A DNA stretch of 64,000 nt from Castanea sativa (lineage: Eukaryota; Streptophyta; Magnoliopsida; Fagales; Fagaceae). Position numbers and translations under genes: made by a program. Below the pieces are notes generated by a model. That model had not been told where the DNA came from, did not search any database, and worked only from the letters and a program-made list of their open reading frames with translations. The stretch lies in assembly GCF_040712315.1 (NCBI RefSeq), contig NC_134016.1:4317501-4381500 (forward strand), given 5' to 3'. This document shows, piece after piece, positions 34,809 to 45,980 of this stretch. Positions within the stretch are counted from its first letter, which is position 1; every line of letters starts with the position of its first letter.

Positions 34809-35611
34809 CTAAGAGGCAAAAGCATAAGTTTGAGATTGTACCATGGTAGTTGGATCTATGTCAGATTGTTGTAGTATGCCCATTAACTGCAACTTTTGTG
34901 CAAACTTCTCCTCAAGCTTCTCCACAACTTTTGCAAGTTTGGAATCCATTTCCTCTCTAAGGCGTGCCTCCAAATCTTCTTTTTCTTTTGTAAAATCTTC
35001 TCTGCAACGTTTGCTACAACCTTTACCAAATGAAGTTAAGCCATACACATCCTTAGCCATAATACCTATTCCCATGCCAAGAACATGACCATGACTTGGT
35101 TCACCAACCACTTCATGAAAGATCTGATAATCATTTGTCTTAGTACCTTCAGATACAGCTTTGGCCTTTATGGCATCCATTTTTTCCTACACAAATAAAA
35201 ACCACGTGGATAGTCAAAACAACAACAAAAAAACTAAAGTTGATAACAAAATTAATATTTTGGGTTGCATACATATAATGTAAGCATGATCAGTTGCCCA
35301 TTCTTTGCCATCCTTCTTTGTGTGAAATTTCTTAAAGCAATCAATGGGGCTAGGCTCAGAGCCTGTCTCAGGATACTGCAATATTTAAAAAAAAAAAAAA
35401 CATAAGTAAAGTTATTAAACTATGTAAATACACAATAAAATGCAAAACTACTTGATGATAATATATATACCATTTCATATCTGTACTTGGTCATTGGTAT
35501 AGAACCTGTAGTATTCTTTGACATTGGTACGGAAACTGTGTATTCTTCTATATATGTTTTATCAAGTATTAGGGATTGAAACAATTCCAAGAGAGATGCA
35601 TATTTTAACAT
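34809..35611 (-). pseudogene. CACTA Transposase_24-like exons
   Basis: Three exon-like pieces on the minus strand. (1) ~35611-35473, ELFQSLILDKTYIEEYTV... with a GTATAT donor. (2) ~35376-35282, YPETGSEPSPIDCFKKFHT then KKDGKEWATDHAYI, preceded by a T-rich ATTGCAG acceptor. (3) 35186-34809, after a TTTGTGTAG acceptor, reading NDYQIFHEVVGEPSHGHVL then GMGIGIMAKDVYG, followed by a Lys/Glu coiled coil. This is the C-terminal part of the plant Transposase_24 family encoded by CACTA elements. The N-terminal half is not seen; the gene was probably replaced there by the captured phospholipase D sequence. Confidence 0.7.
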
Positions 35612-35649
35612 TGCATAAATGATTATTCATTGAGCTAGCTACATAATTA

Positions 35650-35867
35650 AATTCTGCAGCTTGGAAGGCCTTTCACCAAAAACAATATCAAATAGTGGAG
35701 GACTTCATCAAATGCTTGGTCTGCATGATTATGGACTTGCAGCTGTAACAAGAGATTCTATTCAATGCCTTCCAGAATATAACAGCACAAACAAAGTTGG
35801 AGCATCGTTTGAGACTCCTTGTGGGCGTCTTTTGGTAATTGGCCCGTATCGCTTCTCGTATGCTTAA
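35650..35867 (+). pseudogene. Unidentified captured exon-like piece
   Basis: After an AATTCTGCAG acceptor-like sequence an open frame reads LEGLSPKTISNSGGLHQML, GLHDYGLAAVTRDSIQCLPE and GASFETPCGRLLVIGPYRF. The composition looks like a real globular protein and not transposase. I do not recognise the family, and it may be from a different host gene than the phospholipase D piece next to it. Strand matches the phospholipase D fragment. Confidence 0.35.
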
Positions 35868-36261
35868 AAAATCTAATTGATAATATTTTAGTGATCAACT
35901 TGAAAATATTTCTAAATAAAATTGTTTGCTCTCAGATCAAACCTGTAGAATACATGGAATTGATTTCTTCCATGGAATTGATAATATTCTAGCTGCTTGC
36001 TCTCCCACCTTGTGGTTTTCATTCAATTTTGTTTGTAGAATCATGTAAATTGTGAGCTGACTGCTGAGTATTGACATGTTTTAGATCAATTTGATTGATC
36101 CCTTGTTGTATAGATTGGTCAATAATGGGCTTGTTTTAACCCATATTTGTAGGCAGGTGGAGCTGTATTTGGAGCCATTGTTAAAAAATAGATCATTAGA
36201 AAAGTAGCGATTCCTTGTAAAACTAATGTTCATTAAAAAATAGATGTTGTTGAATTGGGTT

Positions 36262-37684
36262 TCTTTTGGAAGTTCTTTTTGTTGGAATTCACATGGCCTT
36301 AAAGTTGAGGAGGTTGGTGCTGTAAATCTTATTCCAAAAGAACTGTCACTGAAGATTGTTAGTAAGATTGAGGCAGGAGAAAGATTTACAGTCTATGTTG
36401 TCATTCCACTATGGCCAGAAGGTTTCCTAGAAAGTGCATCTGTGCAAGCAATATTGAATTGGCAAAATAGGACAATGGAGATGATGTACAAAGACATAGT
36501 GCAAGCCTCGAAACTAAGGAGCTTGAGGCAAACCCAAAGGACTATTTGACATTCTTTTGCCTTGGCAATCAAGAGATGAGGAAAAGTGGAGAATATGAAC
36601 CTTCAGAGAAGCCCGAACATGACACAGATTATAGTAGAGCTTAGGAAGCCAGGCAGTTCATGATCTATAATCTGTGTCATTGGTTCATCAAATTTTCTTG
36701 ATAAGTTTAAGTAGTGTTTTCTGTTTGAAAATCTTGAATTCTCTAATCTAAGGCATTTGATTTCATATTGAAGTATGTCAGTGAAAATTTCAATGCATAT
36801 TAATATGCATTCTAGTTGTTAGTGTTGTGCTATTAAATGACACATTTTGCGTCAATCATCATGTTACTAATTCAAGATACACCCCTCCCCCCCAAAAAAA
36901 ATGTCATTCTTATTTGATGGATAGAATTTTGAATAACATTATTCCTTAATAAAATATGATTTGCAGCGTTGTAGTAGCTTTATCCAGAATGAAGAGAGTG
37001 AGAGCACATCCCAAGACCACATATAAATGTCAACTGAAAAAGAGAGTGAGAGGGCATCCCAAAACCATATAAATTTCAACTGAAAACTTTATCAAGACAT
37101 CCACATACTGACTGTACATAATAAATTGGAATTTGTTTTTATGAAAATTGAACGTGCTTCTGTTTTGTGTGAGCTCATGCAGTTTTTTAAGGCATTTAGT
37201 TGATTAAATATGAGTATATGACAGACAATAACTAAGATTGGACGATGACTGCATTTTGCAGTTGATGATGAATACATTATCATTGGATTTGCCAACATTA
37301 ATCAAAGGTCAATGGATGGTGCCCGGGACACAAAGATTGCCATGGGAGCCTATCAACCATTCCACCTATGCAACCAGGGGACAAATCCACGGCTTCTGGA
37401 TGGCATTGTGGTACGAGCAATTAGGCATGCTAGATAACTCCTTTCTCCATCTGGAAAGTGTGGAATGTGTCCAAAGAGTGAACCAAATTGCCAGAAAGTA
37501 TTGGGACCTCTATTCTAGTGAGACACTGAACCATGACTTGCCAAGCCATTTGCTCAGTTATCCCATTCATATCACCGAAAAAGGAGAGGTCAAAGAGCTA
37601 CTTGGGATAGAATTCTTCCCAGACACAAAGGCTAAAGTTCTTGGATCCAAGTCTGAATTACTGCCTCCAATTCTCACCACTTAG
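36262..37684 (+). pseudogene. Captured phospholipase D alpha C-terminal fragment
   Basis: Two exon-like pieces inside the CACTA element. Piece 1 (about 36262-36675): [38 protein letters not shown], then a one-base shift near 36507, then [31 protein letters not shown], and a TAG at 36642. Piece 2 starts after TTTTGCAG at 37261: VDDEYIIIG(F)[25 protein letters not shown], a shift near 37365, [38 protein letters not shown], and a natural C-terminus ending LPPILTT. This covers about the last 250 of ~810 residues of plant PLD alpha. The second HKD motif is dead: its His-Lys part is missing at the exon join and GSAN reads GFAN. No lipase activity possible. Confidence 0.9.
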
Positions 37685-38129
37685 TTGCCTTGCACTGATT
37701 TGAAAACTGAGTTTTTTTTTTGGTTCATCTTATTTCCCAGTACTATGAGTGATTGGCAATCACTGATTGCTATATGTGTTGTGGATATGTAAATAACATT
37801 TTTACTATAGTCTAGTTCATGCAACTTTCCAAAGAAGTGATCATGTAGTTCTTGTAGTGGTTAATTACATAGATAGAAAATGATGGATAAATTAGAATTA
37901 TGAAGTTCAAAGTCAAGCTGAGTCCGAAGGTTTCAAAGAATTTGAGCTTACCATCTATAAGTTGGTGGCCTAGCTAATTGAAAACCAGAGATGAAAATTA
38001 AGATATTATGAATTTTAATAGGCATAACTTTGAATACAAATTTCTTGTCACTTTATGTTTCACTAATTATTATATTATTTGAAATTTAGAATTAATTTTT
38101 ATCTCCAAAGAAAATTAATATTTTCATGA
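37685..38129. other. Captured 3' flank / CACTA interior
   Basis: Probably the 3' untranslated region carried along with the phospholipase D fragment, then CACTA interior. No ORF. Confidence 0.45.
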
Positions 38130-38616
38130 TTATTTGCGAAGGCCAATTGTGGCCCTCGCAAATAATTTAGTATTAGTGAGGGTATATTTTTCACTCACAC
38201 AAAAAATAAACATTTTGCAAAGAGTTTTTATTGTCTCTCGGAAATAATTTGTTGGGAACATTTCCCTCCAATTTTTTTACATTTTAAATATTTTTGTGAA
38301 GGTCGATTTTAGCCCTTGCAAATAATTTAATATTAGTGATGACATTTTTTCAACCGTCACAAATAATACACTTTTTGCGAGAGATTTTTAATTTTCCCTC
38401 ACAAATAATATAGAGGAAAAATTTCCCTCCAAAATATTAGTATTTGTGACGGCTATAACACATAATTACGACAGCTTTTTTTTTTGTCACAAATATTTCA
38501 CATTTTACCAAGTATTTGCAAGGGCTTTATTTTTCCTTCACAAATAATATTTTTTTAGAGGGCTTTTTGGGTCCGTCAAAAATTCTTGGTCGCTAATAGG
38601 CATTTTTTTTGTAGTG
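38130..38616. repeat. CACTA right subterminal repeats
   Basis: TTGCGAAGGCC, CCCTCGCAAATAA, GTGAGGG and related words in both orientations up to the terminal GTAGTG. More diverged and less regular than the left array. Confidence 0.75.
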
Positions 38617-38619
38617 TTC

Positions 38620-38685
<66 letters not shown>

Positions 38686-39959
38686 TTTTTATCCCAAGTC
38701 CCAACCATGTCTCTCTCTCAATTCTTCTCTGCCTCTATTTCTCCCTAAACTCTCTTCCTCACTCATATCTCAAACCCAGAATTCACACATGCAGAAGATC
38801 CGGCGGCAACAACAAGGCAAACCAAAGGCAGAGCGGCAGCAACGGCAGCAGATCCAACTGATTTTTGTTGGGTGTTTCATGTGGGTTTCTGTTGGATTTT
38901 TCATGTGGGTTTTCCATTGGGTTGGATTTAGTTTTTATTGATTTTGATTCAGGTTTGGGATGAGTTTTTCTTCGGGTTTGGGTTGATTATGAGTTGGGTT
39001 TTCTAGTGGGTTTAGCTTGATTTTTGTTTGGCTTTATTTGAGTTGGTTTGCGGTGGTGATGGTTGGGTGGTGTTGAGTTGGTGGTTAGATGTTTGTCATC
39101 TTCTTCTTCTTTGCTGGGTTGTTGTGGCTGTTGGGAAAGAGAGGGTTGCTGGATTGCTGTGGACATTGGGAAAGAGAGGGAGAACCTGAAAAGTGAGAGG
39201 GAAAAAATAATAAATTATTAATATACGCAGCTATAGTAACTGTGCATATATGCATAGTTAGTGTAGCAATTTTGGATATATACAAACTTATGTAGGCACT
39301 GATGTAGGTGTTTTTTTTTAAAATGTGTAAAATTAAATGTGTAATATTGAACCGAAATTAGAATTAGTGACTGATTTCCGCTTATCACATAAGATTTTTT
39401 TATGAAATTATTGTAAAAATATTGTGAATGAAGTATTATTATTATTTTTATTGAATCGAAATTCTTATAATTCTCAAATCAAGGTGGTCAATATTTTTAT
39501 TATGTGGTCAAAATAGGTTAATTTAGTGTGTACGTGTGTGTGTGTGTATATATATTGCAAGTATATATGCATTTTTTGGCAAGTCAGGGTGGTCCTGTGA
39601 CCATCCTGAGGTACACGTAGAGTCACCCTGTTCTTAAGCAATGTGGAATAATTACCAATTTTTTTTTTAAGAAACAAACACACACACCTTCTTAAAAATT
39701 CTATGACATCCACTTTTGATAATTACGTTTTTTATAATCAAGTTAAAATATCAATTAATTTTTGACATAGCGGGAATTGAATCTCGATCCCAACTTTAGG
39801 TGATTGGCACATGACTTATGATTAGAAGGTCAATAGCCATTTTGAGAAGGCCTGTATATTAGGGTTTGAATGACCAAACTAAACAAGCGCTTTAAAGAAC
39901 TCTCACAAATGTGGGCAGTCCACATCACCAGAAGGCCTTATTAGAGATCTTCACGACTT
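38617..39959. other. Intergenic, no gene seen
   Basis: Starts with the CACTA target duplication TTC, then an AT microsatellite (38622-38677), CT-rich and GGGTTT-rich low-complexity DNA, and AT-rich sequence. The frames at 39085-39285 and 39474-39713 are low-complexity. No gene recognised. Confidence 0.5.
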
Positions 39960-40770
39960 TATTGGTAATTAAACAGAGCCGAATATGAGGCCCATCAAAC
40001 TCCAAGGATTCCCTATTCCCACTTCGGCCACTTCTAATCCCTACGGCCCAACTTAACTTCAAACTAATAATAACGGGGGCATTTTGCACCAAGACAAATT
40101 AGGGTTAGGATTTTAGTTCCGGCCTCTATGAAGTGCACTCTAAACTAAAGTCTCTAAACCATCATTTTCCGACCACAACACACTCTTTCTTCTCTTTCTC
40201 AAAATCGAAGGTTTCCAATAGCATTGGTTTTTATCAAATCCGAGTAAATTTTTGTTCCTTTTGTTTTGTTTTTGGTTTATGTCTAAAATTTTTTTAGAGA
40301 TAAATGTGAAAAAAGTTTTATAAAAAAAAGCCAATTTGCAGAGCAAGGGCGTCTATAATAAAAGTGGCGCAAATTGCATTGAAGGTTGGCGATATAAATA
40401 AGCGATTCTCCGTGCCTATCAAATTTCTAATTTGCTACATTCTGTCTAACTCAATTTATTTTCTTATTTCCCTAAGCTTTCAAGTATTTTTCGGTTTTGT
40501 ATTTTTAGTTGTAGCAGTCATATTAGAATGTGATTCTTATGTTAGACCCAATTATTGTCTCTGTGCTTCCTTTTTTTTGTTTTTTTTTTTTGTTGTTGTT
40601 GTGACCAGGTACTCTGTTTCTATTTGTGAGTGTATTTAATGGTTTTCATCTGTGAATAGTGATAGGCTTTATTTTTAATTTTTGGGTGCTTTTTCGTCTT
40701 TGACAGTCTCTGATCCTATAGGTCAATTCAATTTTATCTGTTATAGTTTTGGGCTGTATTCAACTCCACC
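39960..40770 (+). repeat. Diverged duplicate of 11940-12430
   Basis: Shares AACCATCATTTTCCGACCAC, TATCAAATCCGAG and, further on, TCTGATCCTATAGGTCAATTC with the 12-kb copy. Intron-like T-rich DNA lies between. Probably the leader region of a dead duplicated gene. Confidence 0.5.
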
Positions 40771-41269
40771 CATTTATTCAGTGATAAGGAAAATCTTTGA
40801 CTATAAAGTATAATCTCTTTGCTATTAAAATTGATCTAGTTAAAGCAAATGATGGATTCGAATGGGAATTTACGGAGGATACTTCATTGTTTCAACTCTT
40901 ATTCTAATCTAACTCGTCGTGAATATGATCAAGTCAGTATATGCATCCACTGTCTCCGAATCTGTTTATTATAATTCAAGGAAAATTTTGCAACCTTTGG
41001 TGGCGATTTATCAGCTTATTAGACAAATCTAAATTTGGTCATCACCCCAAATTTCCAGTAGAGATAGAAACCAATTGTGTTATTTTGAATATCCCTTAAT
41101 CCGAAAACTTACCTAAATTTATAAGAACACCTATAATTACAAGAACATCCATAGATTACCATTTCGTTTTGGATTTAAAAAAAAAAAGAAAAAGAATTGA
41201 AGGTTGGGGTTGGCGGACGAAGTTTATCTCTATGGGATTGGGAGGAAGATCAAGGTTGATTAAAATCTA
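40771..41269. other. Intergenic, no gene seen
   Basis: AT-rich sequence between the diverged duplicate and a LINE fragment; nothing recognised. Confidence 0.5.
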
Positions 41270-41500
41270 CTAATACAATTAGCTGCAAGCAAACCAAGTT
41301 GCTTCCCCAAAAACTAGAATGAATAGGAACTTTATCTGTGGAGACACAAATACTATTGCTTGGGATACAATTACTAAGCTTGAAAACCAAGGGGTTTGGG
41401 ATGCGCACTGCTAACCATAACAACATAGCCATTCTTATGAACTTGGCTTGGGGATTGTGGAATCAGCCTTACACACTTTGGGCTAAACTTTTAGAAGCTA
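41270..41500 (+). pseudogene. LINE reverse-transcriptase 3' fragment
   Basis: Two frames joined by a shift: TRMNRNFICGDTNTI...WDTITKLENQG, then KTKGFGMRTANHNNIAILMN and LAWGLWNQPYTLWAKLL. This matches the stretch after the RT core of plant L1 elements (usual pattern RNFLWG...WD..C.PK..GGLG.R). Only ~75 residues remain; the element is otherwise gone. Plus strand, a separate event from the 6-11 kb LINE. Confidence 0.65.
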
Positions 41501-42300
41501 ATTCATTATATTAGTTAATGCCAATAATGATCAAGTGTAGTTTATTTGGTTGTTCCTGTAAGTATAGTTGTTACTTCATTCTTAGCCTTATTAACAGTAA
41601 AAATTGTAGTACTGCATAATAGAATTAATTTGTCAAAGAGTCTTATAGTTTCGTGACTTTGCCTAGTCTCTTTTATAAGGTGAACTTGTTATAAGAATTA
41701 TCGAAAGTTATTGGATTAGTTTGTGTATCATATATTAATCGGTCCTTGTCAGTTGATCAAAGAATAATTGAATCGTTGGGCAACTTTGATTTTTTAAACT
41801 GTAGCATAATTTAATATCAATCTTGTTTTTCATTGTACAGACGTTGTCCTATCTATGTAACAAATGTTGTCTACTTATTTGCTGTTAAGTGCTTTCTATC
41901 ACAGAAGGTTATCTAATTCTCTAATTCATGAGCACACATACTGGCCTTTTAGTTGTTGATTCTGAGGAGGTTGCCAGTGATGGAGACTGTTCTGATCTAC
42001 TTCGTCAATCAAATCTATACACCATTTTGCTTTCATCCCATATGTTGGGTGACATTGAAAACAAAATGGTGGATATTTTGAGAGTAAAGTGAATAATTAT
42101 GGGCCTTTGATTCGCTAATGGCCATTGAAGATTAGCGAGATTTCAGAGTTAAAGGATTTTGACATTGAACCCGAACCCAATGTATTTAGGACAAGCATGG
42201 AGGTTCTTTGCATACTGAGAGGAAGGGCTGATGTTATTGATTCTGGAACAAGAACCAAAACCAATAGAAGTGTATAGGATTTAAATCTCCCTTCCTTCAT
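41501..42300 (+). other. Possible gene remnant, unidentified
   Basis: An ATG at 41928 opens 54 codons (GLLVVDSEEVASDGDCSDLL, LGDIENKMVDILRVK) then TGA. Downstream at 42120-42280 there is coding-looking but broken sequence. No family recognised. The rest is AT-rich with nothing identified. Confidence 0.25.
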
Positions 42301-42409
42301 TGTACTTACCAAATTATAAAAATAAAAATAAATTTAAAAACTTAATGAGTGTGGGTACTGGAAACCTTGATAAATGATGTTTATGAGCCACTTTGAACAA
42401 ATTTATTCT

Positions 42410-42456
42410 TTTATATGTAGGACTTTTTTTTTTCAGGGAATTTATATGTAGGACTT
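42410..42456. repeat. Micro-insertion with 16-bp target duplication
   Basis: TTTATATGTAGGACTT at 42410-42425 is repeated exactly at 42441-42456. The 15 bases between are eight T and CAGGGAA. The longest and cleanest duplication of the set. Confidence 0.75.
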
Positions 42457-42554
42457 GAGGAACTTCATTTTGTAGGCTATAGAATTGGAATTTTCGTTTG
42501 CATATAATCAATTGGCGTAGTAGGCAACTAGATTAAGGAAAAGAATGCTGAACC

Positions 42555-42580
42555 ATTAATCCAGGCAATTAAATTTCAAA

Positions 42581-42622
<42 letters not shown>

Positions 42623-42860
42623 GATTTTGAAACCCGATTTTGGAGTTATGAAAAATTCCATCATGAAAACCCAATGTATTCCTTCATTAATTTTTTTTCC
42701 CCCTTATTAATTTCTTATTATTGTTTAAGAAAAATTATAATATTAACGGAGAGGGAAAAAGGGCAATACAGGCCAATGATAACATTGGCACCTAATATGA
42801 GATATATAAATGAATAGAAGATAGTTATTAGTAAACAAACTTTGGCTTCTGTTAAAATCA
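42555..42860. repeat. Local direct duplication, left copy
   Basis: AGGCAATTAAATTT..., GAGCTGATTTTGAAACCCG, TATTCCTTCATTAA, TTGTTTAAGAAAAATTATAA and GGCCAATGATAACATTGGCACC recur in order at 44432-44690. This copy has a (GA)n array at 42587-42620 that the other lacks. Confidence 0.85.
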
Positions 42861-42879
42861 ATAATTTTAACAAGATTAA

Positions 42880-44075
42880 TAATTTTTCCCAATAAAATTA
42901 ATTCTCAAGAATTTTTTCCCATGTGGATGCCAAAAACATAATTAAAATTTTATAGTCCGTGTCTTATAATGAGAGTGTATAATCTTATATATCTTTATCA
43001 AAGCAAATTGACAAGTCACGGTAATTAAAAAAATCTAAGTAAATATTAGTTGAAAATGTATTAGATTAAAAAGAATGGAAAATTAGATTAGAAAGATTAT
43101 AAAAATTCTAGGGGTAAATAAAATAGCTTCACCCCCAAAATAATGAGAACAAAAAAAAAAAGTGTAAAAAGCTGTAAGTGCACAATTGCACCTGGACCCA
43201 AAGAAGATTATGGGCTTAGGCCCAATGAGCCTTAAACAATGAAATTTGTAGAGTGTGGACTGTAAATCTAGATTAAAAGTACTGAGAACTTGATAACAGA
43301 CTTTGGAGTGCAAACACTTGTAAACAATGAATGATAATTGCAAATGGGTCTCCTCGGACGTGAGCCGAGGACTACTTCTTTATTATTTCTCTTTCTTCCT
43401 TAAAGATTACAATTCTTAATTTCTTTCTTAGTTACGGACCCCCCATTTTCTTTGGCCTTCACCCCCCTTAAATACTTCTTTTTCTCATGCTTTATCCACG
43501 TGTTGCTCAAACCCCCCCCCTTCCCTAGATATTTCTTTTCTTAATGCCTTTGAATAGTAACCAGAAGTTTCAGTTCTACTGTTCAGGGGTCACTTCTCCA
43601 TTAATGCGGCCAGGGAGGTAGGTGCAGAGCCTTTAATGTGGAGGTGGCAGCCTTTGCTCTTGGTATTTTTCTAACACCGGTGCATCTAGAAGGTTCAGGG
43701 TTTCTCCCTTTTAACCAACAGTCTTTACAGAATTCTGTCTTGACCTTCATAGCGAATCTCCGAGTTCTCTTGGACCTGTCCGAGGAGAAACTCACCCTCG
43801 GCTGTATCCTCGGATCCTCGGCGTATGGGCTGATTCGCAGTACCATCAAATTCTTAGCTTAAGAACATATCGACCCTCCTTGCTAGAGCCCAAAGGCCCA
43901 AATGCCCGCTTGGATTCTTTTACTCCCCACAAAAGCATTATTAATTTAATCCCCATCCACATATTTAGGGGTAAAATAATAATAATATTTTACACTTTTT
44001 GCGAACGCGTACAGTATTTGCCAATTTTTATGTGTTTACAATGTAAATTTATATTTCAAATACAATGAAAACATA
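42880..44075. repeat. Direct repeat block, copy C (split by solo LTR)
   Basis: 42880-43167 and 43937-44075 match copy B in order (CCCAATAAAATTAATTCTC..., TATAGTCCGTG, CACATATTTAGGGGTAAAAT, CAATTTTTATGTG). A 759-bp solo LTR separates the halves at a site uninterrupted in copy B. Confidence 0.85.
43173..43931. mobile_element. Gypsy solo LTR (Tat-family relative)
   Basis: Starts TGTAAGTGCACAATTG, ends TTTTACTCCCCACA, and is flanked by exact AAAGC (43168-43172 and 43932-43936). It aligns along its length with the LTRs of the 23-34 kb gypsy (TCCTCGGACGTGA..., ATGCGGCCAGG, CTCGGATCCTCGGCGTATGG) but is clearly more diverged than they are from each other. Solo LTRs form by unequal recombination between the two LTRs of a full element. 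The orientation by analogy is minus. Confidence 0.95.
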
Positions 44076-44431
44076 TAAAGGTCTTACATTAAACTATCTA
44101 TTTTATACTACATTTTATTTAGACATCAATTTTTTATAATATTTAAAATTATTACTCTTTTTTCCACAAACAATAATTTTAATCCACTTTCTTTCTTTAT
44201 CATTGGAATTCATAAATAGAGAATAAAAAACTAAATTAAAAATAAATAATATTAGTGTAAATTTATATAATTACTGCATTTTTACATAATTTAGCATGAA
44301 AATATTAAGTATGATTGACTAAAATGTGCAGTGATGCAAGAAGTGTTAGATTCCATCCTTTGCCAACAGAAGACAGAAATGAGATTTCCATAAGCCAACC
44401 CACATGCAGATGTAGTCACACGTGGGCCCAT

Positions 44432-44690
44432 TAATTTAGGCAATTAGATTTTTTTTTTATTTTTTATTTTTTATTTTAAGGTAGAGAGAACTGATTTTGA
44501 CACCCGGTAGTGATAACCCAGTATATTCCTTCATTAACTTTTTTTCTTCATTTCTTATAATTGTTTAAGAAAAATTATAATATTAAGGGAGAGGAAAAAA
44601 GAGCAGGCCAATGGTAACATTGGCACCCTATATGAGATGTATAAAAAAATAGAAGATAGTAAACAAACTTAGGCTTCTGTTGCCCTTTTT
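44432..44690. repeat. Local direct duplication, right copy
   Basis: Partner of 42555-42860, offset about 1.87 kb. A T-rich run replaces the GA array. Confidence 0.8.
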
Positions 44691-44814
44691 TGTGATGCAT
44701 GATATGAGTACATGATGACAAATTAACTATTACTATTTACTCTTATATTAAAAAATATATATTACTATTTACTATTTCTTTTTGGGCTGTCATTGAAATA
44801 TTGGCAAGGATCAT

Positions 44815-45330
44815 GTGGTGCTGAAAGAAAGTTCTTCACCTCATGACATGCTCAAGGCATTGTTCGGGTTCCATTACAATTATCTGTACTGGTTGGAAAA
44901 TTAAAAAATGCAGGATTTGAAGCAAGAACTGGTTGGAGAAAAATCATTGTTTTTTACTATAGCACTTTTACCATACTTCGTAGACAAGAAAAGGAAAACC
45001 AAAGGGGTTATTTTATGATAAACTAAAGTCTTCAAAATATAGAAAAGATTTCAAAGAAAGATCTCACTTCTTTGAATAAGTCGATCCTCGTCTCCAAAAA
45101 AGTGATAAAATCCATGACTGGCAGTGCCTCAATGCTGTCATATCACAAATCACGGTTCCCCATATATGAGGTGTGCACATCAATCACATGGTTTACTTTT
45201 GACTTAGGCTGGCCACATGCGAATTTAAACCAAAATAATAATAATAATAATAATAATATAGTATATCATTTGTGTGCAAATTCCTGAAAGATGTATTAAT
45301 TTTTTATTTAATGTTGTTGGTTATGAGTCC
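44815..45330. repeat. Duplicated block, left copy
   Basis: CATTGTTCGGGTTCCAT, ATTATCTGTACTGG, GGATTTGAAGCAAGAACTGG and GGGGTTATTTT recur at 49255-49445. TTTACTTTTGACTTAGGCTGG...CACATGC plus the AAT run recur at 50205-50410. The same order in two places indicates an old segmental duplication with later insertions. Non-coding as far as I can see. Confidence 0.75.
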
Positions 45331-45375
45331 AAATTTCCTATCTTTTTTTTTTTTTGAGAAATAAATCTCCTATCT
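45331..45375. repeat. Micro-insertion with 13-bp target duplication
   Basis: AAATTTCCTATCT (45331-45343) and AAATCTCCTATCT (45363-45375), one mismatch, flank a 19-bp insert of twelve T plus GAGAAAT. Confidence 0.6.
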
Positions 45376-45558
45376 AATTTTTCATACTCCACCTCATATT
45401 CCACCAATAAAATTTTATATATATATACCAATTTAATTCAAATCTAATTTTTAGGCTTTTATTATTTAGTTTCATAAATAAAAAAAAACCCAAACCATAC
45501 TCACCGGCTACCATCACAGTTCCTCCTCCACCACCACCAACTTTTGCCACGCCACTAA

Positions 45559-45977
45559 TGGCCTGTTTGGGAGTTTAGAGAAGGAGGAGAGTAGAGGGGA
45601 GTAGAGGGGAGGGGAGTAGTGGGGAGGAGAGTAGAGGAGAATGATTACCCTCCACCTTGTTTGGATGTTTTTATAATTAGTAAGGGGGAAGGGAGTAATT
45701 AGCCCTTTCCCTTGTTTTTAACATTGTAATTTTATAAATATAATAAGGGTAAATTAGGTAATTTACTTTATCAATAATTTTATGTGTTTTACTCTCCCTC
45801 CAAATCTCTCCAATTTGGGGGAATTAAAAATGAGGGGGTTGGAAGTAGTTGAAACCCCTTCAAACCCCTCCAAACATCTCCCCCTCCTTCCTTAAAAAAC
45901 TCCCAAACAAGGTAATTGAATTACTCCCCTTCCCTCTACTCTACTCCCCCTCTTTTTTTAAACATCCAAACAGGCCA
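45559..45977. mobile_element. Tourist-like (PIF/Harbinger) MITE
   Basis: 419 bp starting TGGCCTGTTTGGGAG and ending ACATCCAAACAGGCCA (inverted), flanked by TAA on both sides (45556-45558 and 45978-45980). The GGCCTGTTTGG terminus with a TWA-type 3-bp duplication is the Tourist/PIF-Harbinger pattern. Internal sequence is GA- and CT-rich and non-coding. Confidence 0.8.
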
Positions 45978-45980
45978 TAA

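Larger units (their letters stand above)
22045..38616. mobile_element. CACTA (En/Spm) transposon, interrupted by gypsy
   Basis: Left end CACTACAAAAAAAAGAG, right end reverse-complemented CACTACAAAAAAAATGCC. Both ends go on with a TATTAGCGA-like word and subterminal arrays of GCGAGGG/CCCTCGC motifs. The 3-bp target duplication TTC (22042-22044 and 38617-38619) is exact. Length is 16,572 bp, of which 10,963 are the nested Tat gypsy plus its duplication, so CACTA alone is about 5.6 kb. Inside are minus-strand transposase exons (34809-35611, probably 23106-23215) and a plus-strand phospholipase D alpha fragment. The transposase is too incomplete to be active. Confidence 0.88.

Noticed and set aside
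36262..37684. Functional phospholipase D gene
   Set aside because: Only the last ~250 residues remain, with shifts, a stop and a destroyed second HKD motif.
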